Assembly: GCA_029783825.1 (NCBI GenBank)
Contig: JAREIK010012389.1
Coordinates: 1-64,000, forward strand
Origin: Sapria himalayana
Lineage: Eukaryota > Streptophyta > Magnoliopsida > Malpighiales > Rafflesiaceae
Direction: 5' to 3'
Length of the DNA stretch: 64,000 nucleotides
Below, piece by piece: positions 53,121-64,000 of the stretch. Under the pieces are notes generated by a model. That model worked only from the letters and a program-made list of their open reading frames with translations. It was not told the origin of the DNA and did not search any database. The position numbers and the translations under genes are program-made. Positions within the stretch are counted from its first letter, which is position 1; every line of letters starts with the position of its first letter.

Positions 53121-55945
53121 CTAATAGATAGATAGATAGACATATAAATTGATTTATATTAATCAGATAGACAAATAGAGAGATAGACATTTAGATAGAT
53201 TAGCAGATTGAAAGATTGATATATTGACATATAGACTGATAAATAGATATACTAATGGACAGATAGACTCATAGACTGATAGAAAGATAGACAAAAGGTA
53301 GAAAATAAGATAAATAGATAAATAGATAGATAAAATAGATAAATAGATTGACAGATAGACTGATCGAAAAATAGACAGATAACCATATAGACAAATAGAC
53401 AGATAGACAAATAGATAAAAGATAAATAGATAGTTAGATAAATAGATAGAATGATAGACAGACAGCAACATAGAAAGATTGATAGATTGACCAATTGACA
53501 GATAGACATATAGACTATAGACATATAAAAAAATAGATAGATAGACTGATAGACATATACAAAGATAAGTAGAGAGACAAATAGAGAGATTGACAGTTAG
53601 ACAGATAAATAAATAGACAGATATACAAGTAGAGAGAGAGATAGATAGATAGATATAAGATAGATAGACATATGAATAGATAGTCAAATAGATAATTATA
53701 TGGATAGATTTATAGATAAATAAACTGATAGACTGATATAAAGATATATAGAGAGATAGATATATATATATATATAAATATATAGATAGATAGACAGATA
53801 TTCAGATTGATAGATGCAAAAATAGATAGATTTACATATAGATAGATAGATAGTCAAATAAATATATTGATAGATATAATAATAGACAGATAAAGAAATA
53901 GACAAATCGATATATAGATAGGTAGACATATATAATGGTTAATAGATATACAGATAGACAGATAGACAAATAGATAGTTAGATATATATATATATATATA
54001 TATACCATATAGATAGATAGACAGATATATATATATATATACCAATTTGATAGATAGATTGAAAGACATATACACAGATAGAAAGATTTACAAATAGATA
54101 GACAAATAGATATACATGTAGATAGACAAATAAATAGATCGACAGATAGATAGATAGATGAATAGACATATTGATAGATAGAAAGATGAATATATAGGCA
54201 GATAAAGATAAACGCAAAGAGATAGACATTATGAAATATAAATAGACAAATAGACATATAGATAGAAAGACAAATAGAAAGAAAGATAGATTGATAGATA
54301 GATAGATAGACAAGTAGATAGATAAAAGATAAACTAATATATAGATAGACAGATAGACATAAAGATAAAAGACCATATAAACATATAGATATATAGACAG
54401 ATAGACATAAAGTAAGATAATGAGATAAATAAATAGACAAATACACAGATAAATAGATAGGCAGATAGATAGATAGATATATAGATAAAAATAAAGATAG
54501 ATAAACAGATAGACAAATAGACATATAGATATATAAACATATAGATAGATAGATAAATAGATAGCTGGATAGATAGACAGATAGATAGACAGATAGATAG
54601 ATGGACAGACACAGATATATATATATATATATATAGATAAATAAAAAGATATAAAGATAGAGAGATAGATTATTAGATTGATAGACAAATAGAAAGATAG
54701 ACACACATACAACAAGAAGACAGATAGACAAGCGGACGGATAGATAAAAAGATATATAGACAAACAAACAAACATATACACAGATAGGCAAATATACAAA
54801 TAGATATCCAAACAAGTAGATAGATAAATATCTAAACCGATAAATAGATAGACAGATAGACATATCTAGTAATAGATAAATAAACCAAATATATAGATAG
54901 AGAAATAGAAAGATATATAGATAGATATATAGAAAGATAGACAGGCAGATAGATATATATATAGAAAAATATAATGATAGACAGGAAGATAGATAGATAG
55001 ACAATTAGATAAATAGAAAAATAGCTAGATAGATAGACAGAAAGATGAATAGATGGACAGATTTACAGTTAGATAGATAGATAGATAGATAAATGGACAT
55101 ATAAAAAGAAGATAGATATACAAAAATAATTAGATAGATATATTGTCAGATAGACAGATAAATAAATAAATATAAGACATTAAGATGGATATATACAATT
55201 TGAGATAAATAAATAGATATAAAGATAGATAGATAGATAGCTAAATAGATATATAGATAGATAGACAGCTATACAGATAGACAGATAGACAAATAGACAA
55301 ATAGATTGAATGACACAGAAAAAGATCACAAATAGATATATTGATAGATAGATAGTTAGACAAATAGACACAAAGATATATAGATATAGAGATAGATAGA
55401 TAGATAGATAGATATATAGACATATTGATATATAGATAGAAGATAGATTGATAGATAGAGAGATAGAAAGATAGACGAATAGACAAATACACAAATAGGT
55501 AGATATTTACATTTATAGATAGACAGATAGAAAGATAGATAGATAGATTAATTGATTGATAAATTGATAGATAAATAGAAAGATAGATATCCAGATAAAT
55601 ATATAGCCAAAAAGGAAGATAGATAGATAGATACATACGCATATTGATATATAGATATATAACAAGATAGAGAGATAAGCAAATAGATAGTTAGATAGAT
55701 AGATAGATAGATTATTGGATTGATAGGTAGATAGTTTGATAGATAGATCTATTGATCGATATTTAGATAGCTATATAGATAGATAGATAGATAGTTAACT
55801 AGTTAGAAAGATGGACATAGATACAAATAGACAAAAAGATTGTTAAATTAGATAGATAGATAGATAGGCACACAGACATAGATATAGAGAAACAAAGACA
55901 CATAGACATATAGATAGTCAGACAGACAAGCACATAGATATACAT

Positions 55946-55961
55946 ACACACACACACACAA
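55946..55961. repeat. AC dinucleotide tract
   Basis: About 16 bp of AC/CA repeat in the GATA array. Confidence 0.9.
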
Positions 55962-56230
55962 TGAAAGACACACAGATAGATAGATAGATAGATAGATAGA
56001 GAAACACATAGTAAAACAAATAGATGTATAGAGCGACAGATAGATATATAGATAGATATGAAGATATAGGATAGATGTAGAGAGTTAGACATTTAGAAAG
56101 ATATATAGATAGAAAGATAGATAAATATATAGATAGATATATATACATTTAAATATATAGATAGATAGAATAGTAGATAGATAAAAAGATAAACCTATAA
56201 ACAAATAAAAGATAGACAGATTGATTGATT

Positions 56231-56440
56231 GAAAGATAGATAGATAGACCATATAGATAGATGATTAGATAGACACAGACTGATATACAAATAGACACAT
56301 AGATAGATAAAAAGATAGATAGGTAGATAAATTGAAAGATAGATAGATAGACCATATAGATAGATGATTAGATAGACACGGACTGATATACAAATAGACA
56401 CATAGATAGAAAAAAAGATAGATAGGTAGATAAATTGATA
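56231..56440. repeat. 103-bp tandem duplication
   Basis: GACCATATAGATAGATGATT is at 56247 and 56350. The copies differ at few positions (for example CACAGACTG against CACGGACTG). The second copy ends at an AC tract. Confidence 0.9.
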
Positions 56441-56444
56441 AATA

Positions 56445-56480
56445 TACACACACACACACACATACACACACACACACACA
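56445..56480. repeat. AC dinucleotide tract with one interruption
   Basis: About 36 bp of AC repeat broken by a single CATAC step. Confidence 0.95.
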
Positions 56481-58797
56481 GATTGAAAGATAGATAGACA
56501 AATAAACAAATAGACAAATATAAAAATAGATTGATAAACAGATATATAGATATACAGATAGAAAGATAAACATATAGACATATTAATATATAAAAGATAG
56601 ACATATAGATACAGGCACAATAGATAGATAGATAGATAGATAGAAAAATAGATAGATAGACATATAGAAATATAGATAGATTGAGTGATAGATAGATACA
56701 CAGATAGATAGTTAAATAAATAGATAGATAAATGGATAGACAGATAGATAGATAGAAGATAGATAGACATGTAAAGAGATATACACATAGTTAGATAGAT
56801 AGATAGACAAATAGTCAAATATTCAGATAGACAGAAAGATAGATATGTATATAGACATAAAGATTGATAGACACATATATAGATAGATCTAAAGATAGAT
56901 GATAGTTGAATAGACAAATAGACAGATAAATTTATTTATTGAAAGAAAGATAGACAGATTAGAGAGATAGATGGTTAGACAGACAGACAGAAAGAAAGAT
57001 AGATAGATAGATAGATAAATAGATAGCTAGATAGCTAGATAGGAAAATAGACACATAGACAGATATATAGATAGATAGATTGAAAGCCACATAGCTAGAT
57101 TAATAGATAGATAAATAGTTAGAGAAGATAGATAGGTAGATAAATAGATAGATAGAGAGAGAGAGAGATAAATAGATAGATAATTAGATATATTGATAGA
57201 TAGATAGATAGATTGATTTATTGATTGATAGCTAGCAAGATAGATAAATAGAAATCTATATAGATTGATTGATAAAAAAAATACATACAAACAGACTAAA
57301 AAGATAGATAGACTAATAGATAGACACATATACACATAGATAGAGAGACAAACAGACAGACATACATACAAACACTAGACAAATAGACTGAGAGACAGTT
57401 TATAGATAGATAGAAAGAAACATAAATAGATAGACATCCATACATACATAGAAATAGATTAAAACATAGACACACAGACACATAGATAGATAGATAGATA
57501 GACACATAGATAGATAGACAGACAGAAAGATAGATAGATAGATAGATAGATAAACAAATAGTCATGTAAATAGATAGATAGATAGAAATGCAGATAGATA
57601 AAGAGATAGACTAATAAATAAATAGATATAGAAATAGACCATATACAAATATAGACAATTAGAGAGATAAATATATAGAAAGATTGATTGAAAGATTGAT
57701 TGATAGATAAATAGATAGATCGATCGATAAATAGACAGATAGATAGATAATCATATAGATAGAAAGAAGAAACTCATATAGACTGATAGATAGATAGATA
57801 GATAGACAGATAGATCGCCAGATAGACATATAGATCGATAGATAGATAAATAGACAGATAGATAGATTAACCAGTACATAATTAGACAGATAAATAGATA
57901 GACAGATACATAGATAGATAGATAGACAGATAGATAGATTGTCAAATTGATAAATTGATAGAAAGATATATAAAAATATAGACTGATAGACATATAGATA
58001 GATTGATAAATAGATAGAAAGATAGATTGACAGATTGACAGATAGACTTATAGATAGATAGGTATATAGCTAGTTAGATAGATAGATAGTTAGTCAGAGA
58101 GACAGATAGACTGATAGACAGACAAATAGATAGATAGATAGATAGACAAATTAATAGATTGACAGATTTATAATTTGACATATAGACATATAGACATATA
58201 GACTGATAGAATGATAGACTGATAGAATGATAGACTGATAGACTGATAGACAAATAGATTGGTAGATAGATAAAAAGATAAGTAGATAGCTAGATAGATA
58301 GTTAGTTAGTTAGATAGATAAATAGTTTGACATTGAGACATACAAATATAAAGAGAAATAGATAGATATCCAAATAGACAAATACAAAGATAGATATATA
58401 AATAGAGAGACAAATAGAGATATAAACAAAAAGATAGATAGACAAATATACAGTTAGTCAAATAGATAAAGAGAAACATAAACAGATTGAATGATGGATA
58501 GATAGGCATATAGAAAGAATGATAGATTGACAGGGTAATAGATAGACATATAGATAGATAGACATATGCAAATAGATTGATAGATTGATAGACAGATACA
58601 AAGATACATAGATAAACACATAGATAGATAGATAGATAATAGACAGATATATAGGTAGACATAAAGATAGATAGACAGATAGATAAAAGATAGATAGACA
58701 AATAAATAGAGAGTCAAACAGACGATTAGCTGGATAGATTGATAGACAGATAGAATGATAAACTGATAGATATATATAGAAAGATAGATATACCAAA

Positions 58798-58829
<32 letters not shown>

Positions 58830-58947
58830 TACATATAGACAGATAGACATATAGATAGATAGAAAGATTGACAGATTGATAAATACATAGAAAGACAGAT
58901 AAAGTGATAGTTAAAAAGATAGATAGAATGATAGATTGATAGATAGA

Positions 58948-58970
58948 TGTGTGTGTGTGTGTGTGTGTGT
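58948..58970. repeat. TG dinucleotide tract
   Basis: About 23 bp of TG on the + strand. All other such tracts in the window read AC on this strand. The flanking GATA repeats keep the usual orientation. Confidence 0.95.
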
Positions 58971-61900
58971 ATTGATAAATATATAGATAGATAGACATAG
59001 AGATAGGTAGACTAATTGTAGATTGACAAATTGACAATTAGATAAATAGACTGAGATAGATAGATGGCTAGATAGACAGATAGATAGATAGATAGACAGA
59101 CAGATAGATATATAGATAGATAGATAGATAATTAAATAAAAAGAAAGAGAGTTAGATTGATAGATAGAAAGACAGACAGATAGATACACAAACAGAGAGA
59201 AAGATTGAGAGATAGATAGAAAGATAGAAAGACAATCAATCAAATAGATTGACAGATAGATTTACAAATAGACAGACAAACAAATAGAAAGATAAGAAAG
59301 ATAGATAGATATATAGATAAATGCATAGATAGATAGATAGGAAGATAAAGGATCGACATAGACAGATAGACATTTAGAGAGATAGACAGATAGACATATA
59401 CACAAATAGATAGATAAAAAGATAGATAGATAAAAAGATCGATAAATTGATAGATCGTGATTTAGAGAGATAGACAAATAGACATATATAGAAATATACA
59501 AATATAAAGATTATAAGATTGATAGATTGATAGATAGACAAGTAGATGGATAAAGAAAAAACCCAATAAATAGATAGACAGATAGAAAATAGAGAGATAG
59601 AAAAATAGACATCTAGATGAATAGATAGATAGACAGATAGACAAATACACAATTGGATAGATAAATAGATAGACCAGTAGATAGATAGATAATTATATAG
59701 TTAGATATACACACACATATACTTATAGACAGACAGACAGATAGATAGACATAGATAGACAGATAAATAGACAAAAAGATAGATAGATAGATAGCCAGAT
59801 AGATAGATAGATAAATAGATAAAAAGATAGAAAGATAGATACATAAATAGATAGATAGATAAACAGATAGATAGATAAAGAGATATACAAATAGACAGAA
59901 GACAGATAGAAAAAAATAAATAGATGGATAGATTGTATGATAATTAGATAAACAGATAGACTGATAGATAGTTAGATAGCTAAATAGATAGATAGATACA
60001 CAGATAGACATATAGACATATAGATGGATAGATAGATAAATAGACAGATAGACCATATAGATAGATGGTTAGATATTGAGATGGATAGATATACAGACAG
60101 ACAGATAGACGGATAGACTGATAGATAGATAAACATATTGATAGATAGATAGACAGACAGATAGATAGATAGATAAACATATAGATAGATAGACAGATAA
60201 ATAGATAGAGAGGTAGACACATAGAGAGATAGACACATAGGCAAAAATATAAATAGACAGATATACAGATAGACACATAGAAACATAGACACATGGACAC
60301 ATAGACATTTAGATAGATATACATAAAAATGATAGATAGATAGAAAGATAGACAGAAGATAGATAGACAAAAATAAAGAGATAGATTGACAGAACAACAG
60401 ATAGACAGATAGACAGAATGATAGATTACTAGATTGATAGAAAGACATAAAGATATATATTCTGATAGAAAAATAGATAGATTAATAGATAGATAGATTG
60501 ACAGATTGAATGATAGACATATAGATTGATAAACAGATAAATATATAAACAAGTATATTGATAGACAGATAGATATGTAGGTAGGTAGATATCCATATAA
60601 ATAGATAGACAAAAAGATATATATATATATAGATATATATATATATATAGATAAATAGATAGATAGATAGGTTGACATATAGATAGGTTGACAGATTGAC
60701 AGATATATAGATAGACCATATATATAGTTCGACAAATAGATAAATAGACCTATAGATAGATAAATAGATAGACATATAGACAGATAAATAGATAGACAGA
60801 TAGATACATAGATAGATAGATAAATAGACATAGACAAATATACATATAGATAGAGAGAATGATAGAAAGACATACAAACATATCACTTGATATACAACAA
60901 GATAGATTGATATATAGACAAGTTGATAGATTGATTAATAAATAGATAGACATATCAGTAGATAGCAAGAGTCATATATATACATATATATAGATAGATA
61001 TATAGGTAAACAGATAGATAGATAGACAGATAGATAGAAGACATATAGATAGATGAATAGATAGTCAAATAAATAGATTGACAGATAGAAAGATTGACTG
61101 ATAGACTATTAGATAGATATATAGATAGATATATAGATAGATAGAGAGATAGACAAATAGATAGGCACATATACACATCGATAAATAGATAGACATACAT
61201 ACATAAAAACACAGAAAGATAAACAAACAGTTAGATAGATAGACACACACAGATAGGGAGAGAGAGAGATATATATATATATATATATAGGTACATAGAT
61301 AGATAGATAGATAGATAGACAGAAAGATAGATTGACATATTGACATATTGACAAAAAACATAAAATATAGACAAATATACTGATTGATAGATAGAGAAAT
61401 AGATAGATAGACTAATAGATATATAGTTAGATAGACAAATAAATAGATAGATAGATAGATATACAGATATAAAGATGATAGATAGACAGATATACAAATA
61501 GACAGATAGATAGATAGATAGAGAGATAGATAGATATATAGATAGATAGAAAGATAGACAAATAGATAGCTATATAGAAAGAGTGATAGATAGTTAGACT
61601 GATTGATATATAGATAAATACATATATAGATAGATAGTTAGATAGATAGATAGATAGACAAATAGATATATAGATAGATAGATAAATAGACATATAGACA
61701 AATAGATAGATTGATAGATTGACAAAATGATAGATAGACATATCTACATATAGACATATAGACTAATAGACAGATATGCAGATAGATATATAGATAGATA
61801 GACTGATAGACTGATAGACTGATAGAAAGATAGGTAGATAGCCAGATAGACAGATAGAAAGATATCGAGATAAATATGTATACATATAGACACAAATATA

Positions 61901-63453
61901 GAAAGATAGTTAGACAGATATATAGATTGTCAGATCAACAGATAGATAAAAATAGATAGATAGATATACATATATATTGATAGACAGATTGATAGATAAA
62001 TCTATAGACAGATAGATAGAATGCCAGATAGACATATATATAGAGCTAGATAGATAGATAGTTATACATATAGACAAATAGATTGATCTATAGATATATA
62101 AGTAAATAGATAGACAAATGATAGTTATACAGATAGATATATAGATAAATAAATAGTCTGATAGATAGAACGATATATAGGTAGATAGATATTCATATAG
62201 ATAGATAGACTGATAGATAGATAGATAGGGAATTAGAGAGATAGACAGATAGATAGATAGTTAGAGAGATATATATAAGACAAATAGATTGATATACAAA
62301 TAGTAGGATAGATAGATAGATAGAGAGATAAACAAATAGATAGATAGATATATATACACAAAGATAGATAGACTGATAGATATATTGATACAAAAATATA
62401 TAGATAGATTGATAGACAGATAGATAAATAGATAGATAGATAGTAAGATAGATACACAGATAGGCACATTATCATATAGTAAAATAGATAATAGACACAT
62501 AGATAGATAGATCGATAGATTGATTGATTGATAGAAAGATAGATAGATTGATAGACAAATAAATAGATAGACAATTAGAGATACACATAGATAGATAAAA
62601 GACTGATAGACAATCAAACAAATAGACAAACAGTCAAACAGATATACACATAGTCAGATAGATAGACGGATAGATTGATTGATAAATAGATATATACATA
62701 GATAGATAGGTAGATATAGGAAAGATACAGATAGATAGACATTTAAAGAGATGGACAGATAGACATATACATAATAGAGAGTTAGAAAGATAGTCAGATA
62801 GGTAGATAGAGAGATTGGCATTTAGAGAGAGATAAAAATATAGAAATATATATAGATACAAAGATAGTAAGATAAATACATAGGTAGATAGACAAGCAGG
62901 AGATAAAGAGATAAACCAATAAAACGAAAGAAAGATAGACAGATATAGAGATAAACAGGTCTACCTTATAGACAGATAAAGAGATAGACAGATAGAAAAA
63001 TAGATAGATAGATAGATATAATAAAGAGATAGATAGATAGATATATTGATAGGTAAACTGAATGACAGATAGACTTATAGACTTATAGCCAGATAGACAG
63101 AAAGATAGATACATAGATAGATAGATTCATTGATTGATAGATAGATAGACATGTAGATTGATTGATTGATTGATATAGAGATAGACATATACTCAAATAG
63201 ACAAATAGAAAAATAGTCACATTGATAGATAAACAGATAGACAGATAAACAAATAGACAAGTAGATAGATAAAGAGATAAAATATATATAGATAAATATA
63301 TAGAGAGATAGAATGATATAGCATATAGATAGATAGATAGATAGACAGACAGATAGATAGATAGACTGATAAAATTATAGACAGAGAGATAGATAGACTG
63401 ATAGACATATAGACAAATAGATAGACTGATAGACTGATAGACATATAGATAGA

Positions 63454-63480
63454 TAGATAGATGGGTATATACCAAGATAA

Positions 63481-63511
<31 letters not shown>

Positions 63512-63545
63512 GATAGATGGGTATATACCAAGATAAATAGATAGA
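63454..63545. repeat. 56-bp direct duplication with palindrome
   Basis: The perfect palindrome GGTATATACC is at 63464 and 63520, followed by AAGATAAATAGATAGATAG in both, which gives a 56-bp period. Confidence 0.9.
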
Positions 63546-63883
63546 TAGATAAATAGATAGATAGATAGACTTAAAAATATATAGATAGATATTCAGATAG
63601 AGATATAGATAAATAAATAGATAGACAAATAAGCAAATAGTTAGATTAATAGATTGATAGATTTTAAGATTGACAGATAGACATATAGACATATGGACTG
63701 ATAGAAAGATCGAAAGATAAATAGATAGACTTATAGACTCATAGACTGATATAAAGATTAGTAGATAGTAAGATAGATAGTTAGATAGATAGACAAATAT
63801 ACAGATGGACAATAGATAGATAGAAAGATAAACAGACAGATAGGTACTTATATAGAAAGATAGTCATATAGACAGATAGACAC

Positions 63884-63914
<31 letters not shown>

Positions 63915-64000
63915 AATGAGAAATATAGATAGATAGATAGACAATAAGATAGATAGACAAATAGATAGACAGATAGATAGATAGATAGAGAGCAGACAAA

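Larger units (their letters stand above)
46723..64000. repeat. Degenerate GATA/GACA tandem array, block III
   Basis: The array runs in the same orientation to the end of the window, so its true end is outside. It contains the CCATATGG cassette (46784, 47576, 48808), kilobase-scale duplications at 49.7-53.1 kb, tandem duplications of about 165, 103 and 56 bp, AC tracts and one TG tract. No gene, RNA gene or further transposon is visible. The long minus-strand frames (for example 51691-52875 and 53832-55004) are Ser/Ile/Tyr/Leu low-complexity readings of the repeat. Confidence 0.97.

Overview
The window is eukaryotic nuclear DNA, most probably from a flowering plant. The evidence is the two transposon families. 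One is an L1-type LINE whose polyprotein ends in a plant-style RNase H domain. The other is a CACTA (En/Spm) DNA transposon carrying a plant Transposase_24-like gene with introns. I see no host gene, no RNA gene and nothing prokaryotic. I cannot name the species.

About 54 kb is one very long, degenerate GATA-family array in three blocks: 1-24310, 28253-40551 and 46723-64000. The + strand reads as variants of GATA, GACA, GAAA and CAAA. A is the commonest base and C the rarest, and I see no inversion of the motif anywhere. A perfect 12-base GATA unit read on the minus strand is Ser-Ile-Tyr-Leu. This produces many long minus-strand frames of S/I/Y/L/C/V/F (up to about 390 codons) that are artefacts, not genes. 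The array is not a plain microsatellite. It contains TA, AC and one TG tract, local tandem duplications (periods of 16, 24, 40, 56, 103, about 165 and 221 bp), longer duplications of roughly 0.5-1.9 kb, and at least two recurring non-GATA cassettes (around AGTTTGA and around CCATATGG).

Two transposons interrupt the array. At 24323-28240 lies a 5'-truncated LINE, flanked by a perfect 12-bp target-site duplication and ending in an A-rich tail. Its reverse transcriptase, zinc-binding and RNase H regions are recognisable but broken by about 15 stops and two frameshifts. At 40555-46719 lies a 6165-bp CACTA element with a GAT/GAT target duplication, near-matching terminal inverted repeats, and subterminal arrays of ACCGACCA/TGGTCGGT. 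It holds a decayed four-exon Transposase_24-like gene and lacks the usual TNPD (Transposase_21) gene.

Nested inside the CACTA gene is an 859-bp retroposon (43598-44456). Its last ~85 bp match the 3' end of the LINE, but the rest is unrelated to it. It has its own 12-bp target duplication, which spans a splice donor, so the donor is now present on both sides of the insertion. The inferred order is: array formed, LINE and CACTA inserted independently, retroposon inserted into CACTA, then decay. The most interesting points are the LINE-tail parasite, the duplicated splice donor, and the higher-order organisation of the GATA array.
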